Below, in pieces: positions 47,611-59,016 of a stretch of DNA of 64,000 nt (position 1 is the stretch's first letter; every line of letters starts with the position of its first letter). This DNA comes from Diphasiastrum complanatum. Lineage: Eukaryota > Streptophyta > Lycopodiopsida > Lycopodiales > Lycopodiaceae. The DNA lies in contig MU832215.1 in the NCBI GenBank assembly GCA_029204225.1, positions 17,746 through 81,745 on the forward strand. The letters are read 5' to 3'. Made by a program: the position numbers and the translations under genes. The notes below the pieces were generated by a model that was not told the origin of the DNA, made no database searches, and saw nothing but the letters and a program-made list of their open reading frames with translations.

Positions 47611-48510
47611 AAAGCAGTGTAGAAAGTTTGGAAATTTTGGTCGCTAAAAATTTTTGCAAGAGTTTTGCTAGCACAAGTGAGAAATAAAATCGAATTTTGT
47701 CCTTTTATAGGCTGATTTGGAGGGTCCATTAGACAATGTACTAGTTTGGCCTCTCAGTACGGGGCAAAAATTTGCAAGCATGTACTGTGCTGTGAAAATA
47801 GGTTGTGAAAATCTTGGCGAAGGTTTATGAGAGACTGAACTGAACCAGTGAAAGATTTCTAGATATGGCAAAGGTTCATCCTTCGTCTAAGGAGATCATT
47901 CGCCTAGGTACTGTAATTGTTGGAATCTTAGGTTTTAACAGAAGAGTAGAGACATGATCTCGCTATTTGGAATGTCCTACTTTTGCTGATCTATAATGTA
48001 CCTAGATAGAGTAGAACTCTTAATTATAGATATTATTGCTAATTAAGATCTTTCCTCTTCTAAGGTGTAGTGATCAGTTCTTGATCTTTTGCTAATTTGA
48101 TTATAATGAGCCTTTGTGCGGAATAACAAATAAAACAAATAATAGTTGATCTTAGAGGAACATTTGATAGACATAATGCATTCAAAAATTATGTGTCATA
48201 GACAAGAGATAAGAAAAAAATATGTTTAATCAGAGTGATTCCTAGAACATTGTTTGGCATACCGCATAGCGCGTTATCGCAAGAAAAACTCTATCTCTTA
48301 CGGATAGAATAGACGAGGAATGCTTACTAGCAAATACTTCTATCTAGATCTCTCTATGTCTAATCTTAGAGTTGTGAGTCATTCAGCTCGTCCACTTACT
48401 AGTGAACGACTTTTCATCCTCACATTCAACATCCAGTGATTCAGACTTGTCTGTTTGTAAAATCACTCACTCACTTGTCATGCCCTCCCTCTTTCCTTGC
48501 TCCCATCCAT

Positions 48511-48511
<1 letters not shown>
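47611..48511. other. No gene recognised
   Basis: Includes TGTTGGAATCTTAGG at ~47,919, which could start a copia LTR. No partner was found. Confidence 0.3.

Positions 48512-48547
<36 letters not shown>
48512..48547. repeat. (TA)n microsatellite
   Basis: About 36 bp of TA with one G. Confidence 0.95.
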
Positions 48548-48553
<6 letters not shown>

Positions 48554-48879
48554 GATCATAGGAAGGAGGTGGTCTTAATGTAGGTGAATGATTACAAGAA
48601 TTGCTAAACCTACCACGTCCTTGCATTTAGTTTGTTGTCAGCTTCGTTCGTGGTGTCAGGTACTTGGTTGATCACGGGTTGTAAAGTGCGCCGACTCTAG
48701 GGCCGTGCTTATGCAACCATAGTCGAGGTCATTGTGGTTGGCTTTTGGTCATCGCTCGTGGTCTGCAGGAGTTGTCTTGTGGTTTCCTATGAACGTCTTC
48801 GTTTGTTTGCTCGAGGTTGTAGTTTGTGGTTTGTTGCAAAACGCGGTCTGCTGGTCTTCATCGTCGTCGGTCGTGTAAT

Positions 48880-50160
48880 CTATCAGTTTTCTGTAAGGTG
48901 TGAGCTGCATCAATTCTTTCTCTGCCTCAATCTTAGAACAATAGTCATTCGTCAGCACCGTTCCTGCAAGCATTGGAGTATTCGCTCCTTTGCAATTCAG
49001 CATCCCAAAATCCTCTAGGATTTTTTGGGTGTATCTGGACTGGTACAACTTACCTCCCTCATAGTCCCTTTCAATTTGCAAGACAAGGTAACACCTGGCC
49101 TCTCCCAGATCCACGATCTCAAAATGTTTCAAGATGTCTTTCTTCACTTCAGCAATCAGCTGCTCACTCTTGTAGAGTATCAGAGTGTCGTCCACATACA
49201 CAACCAGAATGATCTCCCCATCAATAGTTCCTACATACACATTGGAATCAGCCATCACTGGCTTGAATCCCAATGATTTCAGGGCTTGATATTTCTTTTT
49301 GTACCATTGTCAAGATGACTGCTTCAGACCATAGATACTCTTATGCATTCTGCATGCATAATCAAGAAGTGAATTCGAGACATAACCTGGGGGTCGGTCC
49401 ATGTAGACCTCTTCGTCTAACTCGCCATGCAAGAAGGTTGTCTTCTCATCTACAATGTGGATTCTGAGGTCATAGGCACCTGCATATGCAAATAACAAAC
49501 GTAGGGACGAATGTTTGACGATAGGAGAGAAGGTCTCATAGTAGTCAATACCATATCTATGAGAAAACCCTTTGCTAGCAGTCTTGTCTTATATTTCAAG
49601 ACATCCCCATTTGGTCCATACTTGAGCTTGTAGACCCATTTGCATTTCACAGCCTTTCACTTATCTGGTAATGGCTCCAACGTCCATACCTGGTTCTTCC
49701 TCATGGACTCCATCTCTTCGTTCATGGCTTGGATCCATTTGTCCTTCTCTGGACATTCAATCGCCTCCTCGAAAGTCTATGGTTTGCCACTGAATCCAAA
49801 GATCTCTTTTGATGTGGAAGCTGAGCTGCCTGGCATGTATCTTGCTGGCGCTCTTCGTGGTCTTGTTGACCTTCTAGGAGATCCTTCTGAGACAACAATG
49901 CCTTTGCCTTTGTCAGCTCTGCTAGGTCCGAAACCGTCATGGTTTACAAGAACTGTAGCAGTAGGCTGCTTCTCGAATCTTTCATCTTCTGATTCGTCAC
50001 TCGAATGGGAAGCGACTCAAAAATCTTTGTTTTCGTGTTCTTCTGCTCCCTCTGTCGCTGGTGGCAGATCATAGTACTATCTCTCCAAAACTTCATAGCT
50101 GATAGGATCATTGTTGGCCATTGTCCTGCTCTCATCGAATCTGACATCTCTCATTGTCTT
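48880..50160 (-). pseudogene. Ty1/copia integrase-RT linker and RT
   Basis: Minus strand. A Lys/Gln-rich linker (~49,720-50,150) precedes RT blocks: MKCKWVYKLKYGPNGDVLKYKTRLLAKGF (~49,570-49,650); HIVDEKTTFLHGELDEEVYM with GLKQSS (~49,320-49,460); ILVVYVDDTLIL (~49,190); and DLGEARCYLVLQIERD with SRYTQKILEDFGM (~48,990-49,110). Broken by stops. It ends near 48,880 before RNase H. A different copia family from those at 31, 54 and 59 kb. Confidence 0.85.
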
Positions 50161-50184
50161 CACAGTGTTCATGTCTGTCCTGTA

Positions 50185-50752
50185 GAGTCTATAGTATGAT
50201 GAATTATTATCATATCCTACCATACAATGGATTAACAGATCTAGTTAGATTTCTTCATATCTATGTTGAATCCTATGAAGTCTATGGTGAAATTTTCTCT
50301 CAAGATAAACTTAAGCTGTTTCCTATGGCCTTAACAAGTGCAGCACAAGATTGGTACTATAATCAAGATGAAACTGAGTGTAGAGATTAGGAGGTTGTTA
50401 AAAGAGCCCTTATCACACGATTCAAACCGCGAAAGTTTATGGAAGACTCTTTCCTACTTTATGGAAAGTTTATGGAAAAGCGAAAAATGGTTATGGAAAA
50501 GCGAGAAATGGTTCGAGATTACATTGAACGAGTGAAACGCCTCAGATTTGAGTGCAAACCTGAGCTGATTAACGAAAATGCCATAATCATGTGGTTTTTG
50601 TCAGGTTTATCTAAATAAATCAGACGTGAGCTGAAAAACCATAATGAGTATGCATTCTTGCAAAATGCTATGGACGATACAATTCGGGAGGAAGATGAAG
50701 ATTCAGATGATGAGCCGAATATCAGTATGTTGCCTTATACAACAGGGCAGAT
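50185..50752 (+). pseudogene. Ty3/gypsy gag fragment
   Basis: Retrotrans_gag-type blocks: LFPMALTSAAQDWYYN, ITRFKPRKFMED, MVRDYIERVKRLRFECKPE, IIMWFLSGLSK-IRRELKNHN and FLQNAMDDTIREEDED. An in-frame TAG (~50,389) and another stop (TAA, ~50,617) plus a shift break it. It includes a local duplication of the 'MEKRKMV/MEKREMV' segment. It ends abruptly where the tandem repeat begins. Confidence 0.8.
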
Positions 50753-51690
50753 TGGAACTATTTTAGTATTATTACCAAATTGGTAGTGTTTAAATATTAG
50801 TTGGTAATTTTATAATTTTTGTACTATTTTGGTCGTATTGTCGTGTTGGTAAAACTCTCAAATACCAAAGATTGGTACTATTGAAACTATTGTGTAACAA
50901 TTTTGATATTTCAGACTACCAAAATATTTCTTTTAATACCTCGTGTCTCATTTTCATTCTAAAATCAGCCAAATTGGTTTACTGAGATCTATAGTGTGTA
51001 CTACTTTTATTCTAAAATCTTTATAATTTGGTACTATTTTTTTGAATTTGGTCATATTTGCAGTTTGCATATGACCTAATTTGGTTGTTTTGGTACTACT
51101 TTAGTGTTCTTACACCATTTGGTAGTATTACTCCAGTAGTCGGGTACTAATTTTACAAATTTTGTACTATTTTTGTGTTGGTAAAACTCTTGAATACAGA
51201 AGATTGGTACCACAAGAATTTATTGTGTATCAATTTTGATCCTCTTGACTACCAAATTAGGGTTTTTTTATACTTAGTGTCTCAATTTTATCTTAAAATC
51301 TACCAAATTGGTACTATTTAGACTTCTCATGTCCCTATATTACTCATAAAACTATCAAATTTGGTACTTTTTTCTTTATGAGTTTTTGGGTTCGCAACTT
51401 GCATACAATCCATTTTGGTCTTTTTGATACTATTTTAGTGTTGTTTACCAATTAGTAGAATCTAAACATTAGTTACTACCAATTTTACAAGATTTGTACA
51501 GTTTTTGTAACGTTTACGTGTTCGTAAAACTTTTAAGTACCAAAGCTTGGTACTATTTGAACCTATCGTGTAACAATTTTGATCCTCCAAACTACCAATT
51601 AAGGTTCTTGTACTTTTTGCATGTTTGGTACTTTGGTACTATAAGATGCTTTGGTACTTTGGTACTACTTGTATATGATCTTTTGCCATG
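50753..51690. repeat. Tandem repeat, ~335-bp period, about 2.8 copies
   Basis: Units start near 50,753, 51,090 and 51,424 with [TG]GWACTAYTTTAGTRTT. They share GTACTATTTTxGT, GTTGGTAAAACTCT, GATTGGTAC and CAATTTTGATxxT blocks at matching offsets. Copies are clearly diverged. The DNA is strikingly enriched for TTGGTACT/AGTACCAA words. No coding sequence. Confidence 0.8.
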
Positions 51691-53539
51691 GGTATGGTAG
51701 TCACCTATTGGTACTTTCTGTGGTTGCCTAGATTTCCACATAAGTCAGTGAATTATGTAGTATAAAAGGCTTAATCGTTCCCCAAGAGAAAGATATATCT
51801 TCTCTTTCGGATGGTGAATGTAATATTCAAGACAAAATACTATAATGACAAATCTAGTTATCCAAAGATATTGAGTAAATTGGCATCTAGAAACACCAAG
51901 GATGAAACGATTTGGTCAAGGTCCGAAGATATAGAAGGGTACGTTATCTTCCTGGCTCTTAGGAATGTAGTAAGCAATTAATATGACAACAATGGGCAAA
52001 CAGATCCTTCAAACAGAATCTGTTTGGCTTTCAATCCCTCTTAACAAGCACAAGGAATTAGTTCTTATCATAGCAAGCAACAAAGTAGAACATCGATTAA
52101 GTTCTTTATCTGAACACATAGCTCATTCAAAATTAAGAAAGATTCTGATTTATAGTTAAGCTTAAGGCTTCGGCTAATTCCTCGCACACATTAGTTAGAA
52201 GTGTTGCTTTCAGATGTCACCTGCAAAACCACGTTAGAAATCTAGAATATTAATTCAATACAAATGAAGAGTGAATGTCGCAACAGATGTCTATCACAAT
52301 TAGTTACAGGTTACCTCAGAGTGTGTTTGCTCAATTGATAAGAAATGCAACTGTAACAAATAATAGAGGAAAGAAATGCACAGACCATAGGAATTGGCTC
52401 TCTTCTCTCTATTGATAGCTCAATCTCTGCGCATGTACAATGGTGCCAAATGTCACCTTTATTGGAACGAACACCGGCCTGAGCGTTGATCACCAACCGT
52501 TAAGATTTTGGTTGGGATGTCACTATAGAACGTTGCACAAAACATCGCAAGTTCTTACTTAAAAATGAATTTACAAGATGCAAATAGGCCTTTGCATAAA
52601 TTTAAGCACTATAACATATTTCATGTACAAAAATTGAAAATTTTTACAATATAAAACATTAAATCTAGATAATGTGGGATCATAAGCCTCCACATATCCC
52701 CTTCCTCAGCTGTGCAACGGCTCGCAAACAGATTGCTTGCATTCGTCTTTGTCGCTTTCTGTTGGCTGGCTTCCTGTGGAATAATGCTTTCGCTCTGGCT
52801 TCCTAGAAAGATAAATTGGGATAGCCTCCCATTTCGCGATTGCCCAATGGGCCAAGGGGGTTGTCGATCAATGTATTATTTACAAGGTGAGCATACAACT
52901 ATCCTCAGACAAGATTTCAGACATCTCGGAAGAAGGGACAGTTAGTGAGAGGGCTGCATATGTATATTCTGAGAATTTCTTTTTAATAAATAGTTGTTGG
53001 ATGGCTAAGAGTGCATAAGAAATGAGAGAACCAATATTTACATGGTTGTAAGTGTAGTATAGTCTGGTCTTCTGATTAGTGGATCAAAGTAAGTTTTTTA
53101 CTCTTACTTCTTTCAAATAACGAGAGTAGTTAGCTTCCTGATCTATGTAGATTGCCCACAGATCAAGGAAAAGAAGTTGACTGGAGAATCTGGAAGAGAT
53201 AGAATTAGGGCTAGGAATTATTTCTTTGACATCAAAAATGTTGATTGATTCTAGCTTATTTACATACTCATCCAGGGCAGGAGAAAATTATTTTCAAATG
53301 TTTTTAAGTATTCTAGGACATATATATAAAGACATCCTATAACAACGTGAATGTAGTTAGTTTGCACATTGAACCATTTTTTAACAATGGCTAGGGCCAA
53401 GACACCTTTTTGGTGCGTTGTTAGCTTGGCCCAAAAAGTGTTTAGATTAGCAAAAATTCAAGGACTTTCCCATTCATCTTTGGTGTAACCAAAAGGTTTA
53501 GGTAGAAGGAGGTAATCCATTCTCCACTGAAGTTCTGGA
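51691..53539. other. No gene recognised
   Basis: A/T-rich DNA. A 77-codon frame at 52,712-52,945 (hydrophobic start, later Gly/Cys-rich) has no family resemblance, and no splice-bounded exon was convincing. Confidence 0.35.
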
Positions 53540-54590
53540 CTATAGAAGGGAGATGTTCAAGATGCAAATGATGATTCTTTTGTGATGTCTTCATGTATGC
53601 CTGCTAATGATGGAGATCTAGATCCTTGGTGGATTGATAGTAGAGCAAGTTCACACATGATCTTTCACAAAGAGTTCTTCACTTCTTTGTTGGCATACGG
53701 AGATGACAAGAGGGTTTTCTACATAGCAAATGATGGTGAGTGTGCAATCAAAGGGATTGGCACAATTCTTATTTCTCTTTCTACAAATAGGAATGTTCAT
53801 TTGGAGGATGTATTGTTTATTCCATCTATAACCAAGAATTTTCTTAGTGTGAGTCAAATGCTAAGTAAGGGCCTCAAGGTGGAGCTTGATGGAGATGCTT
53901 GTATGATCAAAAGGAAGGATGTTTGATTGGAAAAGGTAAAAGGCAAGGGAAGTTGTTCAAACTATATGCTTGTGTTATTGCTAACCAATGTGTTGCAAGG
54001 GAGCAGATACCTATTCAAGAGGTTTGGCACAAAAGGATGGGACACCTCAACTTCAGGTCATTGGAGGTAATGACAAGGAAGAAGGTTGTGATAGGTCTTC
54101 CAAGTTCTACAAAGCCTTTTCAACTTGTACATTCGGATATTCATGGATCTACTACAATTAGCAATAGTGGAGCTAAGATGTATGTGACCAAGGAGGATCC
54201 ATCTTCAAGAAGAGGTATTTTTGTTGGATATAGTGAGATGAGTAAAGCCTACAAGGTTTACATTCCTTCTACTAACAAAGTGCTTGTTGGTAGAGATGTC
54301 ATTTTTTATGAGGGGAACATTCCAAAAGTGTCTTCAAGTATGATTGATAATGGTGTGGTTGGATCTAACATTCTTGATGTTGATGTAAAGATTCCTACTT
54401 TGGATGGTGATGATGATGGACCTTCATCAAGTCAAAAGCCAAGGAGAACATCAAGGGAAAGACAAGTACCTTCAAGGCTCACATATGATGAAAATGTTAA
54501 GCAAGTAGTTTCTAGAAATTATGTTGCTTTCCTTACAAGTGTAGATCAAGCAAGGAAAAAAAGAGGAGCGTATCCAAGCAATGGATCTTG
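53540..54590 (+). pseudogene. Ty1/copia protease and integrase with core deleted
   Basis: Protease: DPWWIDSRASSHMIF (D-S-R where D-S-G is needed, so dead); HLEDVLFIPSITKNFLSVSQML. A stop follows at ~53,925, then HKRMGHLNFRSLEVM (GAG-pre-integrase) and STKPFQLVHSDIHGS. The integrase core is missing: GAKMYV joins TKEDPSSRRGIFVGYSEM. The minus copy of the same family at 59-60.4 kb keeps this core, so the loss here is a deletion. It ends with RQVPSRLTYDE and the start of RT (AMDLEYQALMKIGT). Confidence 0.85.
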
Positions 54591-54636
54591 AGTATCAAGC
54601 TCTTATGAAGATTGGAACATCTTTTGGAGGATCTTC

Positions 54637-55320
54637 TTGTGTAGATGGGCTATGGAAGTGGATGGATGTTATCTTTTTGTAAAGTCAAGTAATGGATCTG
54701 GAAAACAAAGTTTGTTCAATGACTTTGATGGTCAAGTTGATGATCAAGAAGTTGATCTCAAAGGGCTTCAACTCTTCAAAAGGGAACTGGGCAATTTGGA
54801 GCTAGTCAAGAGCATCAAAGGAGAGGTAATTGGCAAAGGTGTTATGGATCTATTTTTTCAGCTTATTGAAGACCCACTTAAGGTCAAAGGAGTAGCAAGG
54901 AAGTGTTGTTCAAGTTTACTTTGCTTGTTCTATCTCATGTTTGAGCATTTTCACGTGGATGTGTGCAAATTGTCAAGATATGGTAAAACTAGTTACATTG
55001 GTGAATACTGTTTTGATGTTGGAGTTGTACTTGCATTCTTGTCTGGTTTTGCTGATGGAGATGAAACTATTGGAGGTTCATTATGTCACTCATTCATGTC
55101 CAAGTCATTAAGTGATGATGGCATCTTATTGTGGAGATGGAAGTTCAATCATGGTGGATACAAGGCAACAAAGGACAATGGAGGAGGAGACATGCAAGCA
55201 AAAGTTGATCACTCACATTTATTGTCTGTTTGTTGTATTTTTCTAGAGAGTTCAGAGTTGGAAGCATGTGAAATCATCTCATTTACATTCTATGTGATTC
55301 TTCATTGCTCATTGAAATGA
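54637..55320 (+). CDS. Unrecognised 227-residue ORF occupying the RT position of a copia
   Basis: A clean open frame from ATG 54,637 to TGA 55,318-55,320 lies exactly between the RT start remnant and the RNase H C-terminus, where ~1.5 kb of RT/RNase H should be. No copia RT motif (YVDD, KARLVAKG) is present. The protein has DLKGLQLFKRELGNLELVKSI, a Cys/Leu-rich hydrophobic centre (CCSSLLCLFYLMFEHF) and another near the end (LLSVCCIFLESSEL). I do not recognise it. It may be captured host sequence or a rearranged, chance-open stretch. Its intact length in a heavily broken element is notable. Confidence 0.35.
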   Translation: MCRWAMEVDGCYLFVKSSNGSGKQSLFNDFDGQVDDQEVDLKGLQLFKRELGNLELVKSIKGEVIGKGVMDLFFQLIEDPLKVKGVARKCCSSLLCLFYLMFEHFHVDVCKLSRYGKTSYIGEYCFDVGVVLAFLSGFADGDETIGGSLCHSFMSKSLSDDGILLWRWKFNHGGYKATKDNGGGDMQAKVDHSHLLSVCCIFLESSELEACEIISFTFYVILHCSLK

Positions 55321-55493
55321 TAATGCAACATTTTGTGAGGGAGCAAGTCATTACAACGGAGGTGGAGCTTCAACATGTGTCTTCAGGGGAATGTGTAGCT
55401 GATATCTTCACCAAAGCATTGGGAAAGGACTTGTTCATGAAGCATAGGACTTCACTTGGAGTGCTATCAAAGTCTAAGCTAGTTGAAGAGGGA
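55321..55493 (+). pseudogene. Copia RNase H C-terminus and polypurine tract
   Basis: HFVREQVITTEVELQHVSSGECVADIFTKALGKDLF is the conserved copia RNase H tail (HFIREkV...vaDifTKal). It ends LVEEGV with the polypurine tract GAAGAGGGAG just before the LTR. Confidence 0.85.
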
Positions 55494-55950
55494 GTGTGAC
55501 AGATTCAACTAGTTTGATCATTTTGTCAATATTTTCATATTTGGCATATTGAGGCCAAAACTTGTTTTAAACTTAGAGAATAACTTTTCAAAGTTTTTTA
55601 GCCTAAATTTCATTTGAATAAACACTTTTTGAAAGTGTGGGAAAGTTTGGAGACTAGTTTGCGTAGATTCAAATTTGAGTAATTGGGTACACTGAATCTA
55701 TACCCAAAAATAGTAGGGTTTGCATTTTGAAGGGAAAGGCAAGTGGCCAAATAGGGTTTGGACATGCTATAAAAGGATGTAACTCGTGGAGAGAGTGATT
55801 CTTCTCTCTTCTTGATCTCATTTCATGCTTATACATGGTTCTCTTGGGGTCTGCTATCCATTGGTGCACTATACTAATGATTACTTGCAATTCTATGTGT
55901 AGAATGATTCATATTTGTTATTTTTGGATCCACATGTGTGAAATACAGTA
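55494..55950 (+). repeat. Copia 3' LTR (right end approximate)
   Basis: Starts TGTGACAGATTCAACTAG after the polypurine tract. TATA-like GCTATAAAAGG at ~55,769. The right end is not fixed since no partner LTR was seen. Confidence 0.55.
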
Positions 55951-56248
55951 GCTTGTTGGTTTTGTACGGACAACAACAGTACTTTTTCATTTCATTCAAG
56001 TTTGATCAAGTTCTTTTAGTATTTGCATCTCATTTTGTGTGTAAATGCTGTTTTTTCTACATTGGTGGGATTGGTATTGTGTTTCTCTTTGTAACCAAAG
56101 ATTTTCTGAGTGGATTGGATCTTAATGATCTGAAATCCTTCACAACCTACACTACCATGAGCTAATCCACTTCTAAATTTGGCCTAATCACTTATTTACA
56201 AGTGGTCAAACCTCAAGATAGATGACTTGTATAATTTCACAATTTTAC

Positions 56249-56571
56249 TTTGCCATGCGTAGCAATTAAAAAAATTCTCTGTAACTTTTGCCATGCGTGG
56301 CAAATCTCTAGAGATACTTGCCATAGAAAAGGAGATACGTTTGGCGCTTATTTTTTAATTTTAAAGTTTAAAAAATTTTGCTCACAGCACTACCACGTGA
56401 GAAAACCAAAACTATTCCCGGGCCCTTGGTTAGCCTATATTTGACCGGTAGGGTCCCTGAAAAAATGTTGGCGTGGATATGCCATGCGTGGCGCATGGCA
56501 TAGCCACATAAAAGAAAAATGTCAAAATTTTGGCTAAGTACCGAGTTCGCATGGCAACGTCGCATGGCAAA
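56249..56571. mobile_element. Foldback/MITE-like element with TGCCATGCG repeats
   Basis: Begins TTTGCCATGCG and ends CGCATGGCAAA (11-bp inverted repeat). In between, TGCCATGCG, GCCATGCGTGGC and GCATGGC words recur many times, including TGCCATGCGTGGCGCATGGC at ~56,480. No clear target duplication; non-coding. Confidence 0.6.
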
Positions 56572-57039
56572 ACGCTCATATGTGTAGTTGTAATGAAGAA
56601 AAATGGACCAAATTGTTCTATATATTCTCTACAAAACAAGGCACTCCTGATTTAGATGTCCTTTATCTGTTAGAACCGTTGTGGTCTGGACAAAATCTTT
56701 ATACTATTTAGGGCATAATTTTAGAGCTGGTTATAAAATGCTAAATTAAGATAAGTTGTCATTATCATTACAAGCAAAAAATCATTATCATATGATGGAA
56801 GATTTCACTCAAGATGCTTCTAGCCATGACATCAATCCAACAAGGTGTTGTGGGTAATGAACGAAGATTTTTACAAGATAAGAGTAAAGAAATTTCATGA
56901 AATACTAATGAGTACCAAGTCAAAAATGATTATGACAGAGAGATGTTTGACCAGCGAACTCAAGGCAAGAACCCACGATCAATGGAATTTGGCAGCCAGC
57001 CAAACCTCCGACACTCGGAGCTGAAAATGGGAATTCTAT

Positions 57040-57290
57040 TTTGGCATGGATAATCCACGCGTGGATTATCCACGCCATAGTAAGATTTGAAAAAAAAAAA
57101 ACTCGGCATTTGCTTTGATACAGCGTGGCAAATTATCCACGCAAAAAAAAATTTATCCACGCAAAAACCCGAGAGCTGGGGCCGTGGATACTGTGGGGAT
57201 AATTTTTTTTTAAATATCCACACGGTACCCACGCAATTAAGTTTCTGGATTTGCGTGGATTATCCACGCGTGGATAATCCACGCAAATTT
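57040..57290. mobile_element. Foldback/MITE-like element with perfect palindromes
   Basis: The left end holds a 26-bp perfect palindrome (57,047-57,072) centred on ACGCGT and the right end a 40-bp perfect palindrome (57,249-57,288) with the same core. Both are built from GGATTATCCACGC units, and more ATCCACGC units lie inside. Strong cruciform potential; non-coding. Confidence 0.65.
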
Positions 57291-57949
57291 TTTTGACCAA
57301 ATAAAAAAGCATTTGGCGCGAACCAAAATGTGGTTCGCTCCTAAACTAGAAGTCGACCTCCTTTTTTCTTTTGTGTGAGAGAGAGAAAAAGAGAGTACAG
57401 ATGGGAGTGAGGATGAGATGGGGATGAATGTGAGTGAGAATATTGATAGTGTTTAGGGTTTTTAGTTCATTGATGGATGTTAATTGTATGTGTTTTGTGA
57501 TCATAATCTTTAAGTATATGTTTTAAATTTTTTTTTGTTTGTAATGTAGGCTTGGATATGAAATATGAAAAAAGAGCTTTCATTGCAAAGGATTGAAAGA
57601 TTAAGTGCATGCAAAAGGAAAAGCAAAGATTGCAAAACAATGGAGATACAATAGTAAAGGTAAATTCACATTTATTTTTATTCATTTGATATTTAGTTGA
57701 TAACTTAATGTGTTATCTATTGATACATTATATTGTGGTTTCCATTACTTTCCATTGTGCTTTCCATTACTTTCTATTGTGCATTCTAGCATGCAAATCA
57801 TGTGCTAAAATAGCCTAGACACATTGATGTTGCCTCGTCAATTCTTGTAATTTTAAATAAAAATTGATTATTGCAATTTTGAATGAAATTGATTCTTGCA
57901 ATGCTTTCAAATGATAGTTATTTAGCCAAAACAGAATCTCATTTTTGGT
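57291..57949. other. No gene recognised
   Basis: A/T-rich DNA with a short GA-rich patch at ~57,375-57,400. Confidence 0.35.
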
Positions 57950-58508
57950 CAAGTAAGTGAAAAGAATAGACATAGTTTGACTTCAATCCCATTATTTTGG
58001 AGATAATGTCGGTGAAGATAGATGTAGGATTTCATATTTCAAGAAGATTCTCATTTATTAACAAATGTTGCAAAGGCAGTAAATCAGTAAAAGCATGTGA
58101 GTTAATGAAATCACCACCACAAACTATGATAGAATCAAGCTTTTCATCATAGTCAATCCCCTTAAATTGAGCATATCCCTTGGCAACTAGTCTTGTTTTA
58201 TAATTGTTCACACTACCATCTTGATTAAGCTTGATCTTGAAAACCCATTTGCAAACAATAACATTTTGTATCTTTGATGGAGGATCAATAATTTTACAAG
58301 TATCTCAAACAATGCATCATATACTCACTTTTCATTGCATCAAATCACTCTTTTGTTGCCAAAGTTTCATTCACACTTGAAGGAATATCATCAAAGGTAA
58401 GGTAGTGAATAAGGGCAATAAAAATTAAACAATCATCAACTTGTAATTGCTTCTCTCTTCCTTGTAGTTGAGCCTTGATAGTTGCATTTGGACTCTGATA
58501 TCATGTTA
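57950..58508 (-). pseudogene. Copia primer-binding site fused to RT N-terminus
   Basis: On the minus strand TGATATCAGAGTCC (complement of ~58,495-58,508) follows TAACA. It resembles the initiator-tRNA-Met primer-binding site TGGTATCAGAG with one mismatch. Less than 200 nt further come RT blocks with frame slips: a LATKE-FDAMKSEY-like start, then [35 protein letters not shown] (split over frames, ~58,060-58,260). Gag, protease and integrase are missing: an internal deletion. Confidence 0.65.
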
Positions 58509-58800
58509 AAATCAGAGGTTATGAACCTCATTTGAATACTAAAACATTGAAAAAGCATCAAAGGTTTCACTTATATCTAATAGATAGAAAACTAGCACGC
58601 AAGTCAACCTATTTTGCATCTAATTGGCAAGAGCTTTTGAACACCGCAATCAAACTAGAAATTATTGATCCTCACATCCTGTCACACACATGGAAAGTAC
58701 AGTAGTTTGTTTAGATTCAAATTTATTCATTAGACACAAAAAACATCACATTCATCATTTATCAATTTCTCAATAAAGAACAAACTTGCCAAAATCACCA
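58509..58800 (-). repeat. Probable copia 5' LTR (outer end undefined)
   Basis: Sequence immediately upstream (minus strand) of the primer-binding site, ending ...TTTTAACA. The start of this LTR was not located. Confidence 0.4.
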
Positions 58801-59016
58801 TCTCTTGGTAGTCTCTCAAAATATGTACAAAATGAGCTCTCAATCCATATCAAATTATCTCGGATATGAGATTAGGGTAGAGTGCCATTAGGGTAGACCC
58901 TAAACCTAGCTATCAAAGCCTTAGATTATGCATAATTACCCTCTTGGTAGCTCGAGTCAACTGTCTTACGAAAGTAGGTGGCCGACCTCATCAAAAATCC
59001 CAATCATCTAGGAACA

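Noticed and set aside
47919-48500. Copia LTR starting TGTTGGAATCTTAGG
   Set aside because: No partner LTR, polypurine tract or primer-binding site could be placed, so it was not called.
50753-51690. CRISPR-like array
   Set aside because: Units are ~335 bp, diverged, without spacers, in plant nuclear DNA.
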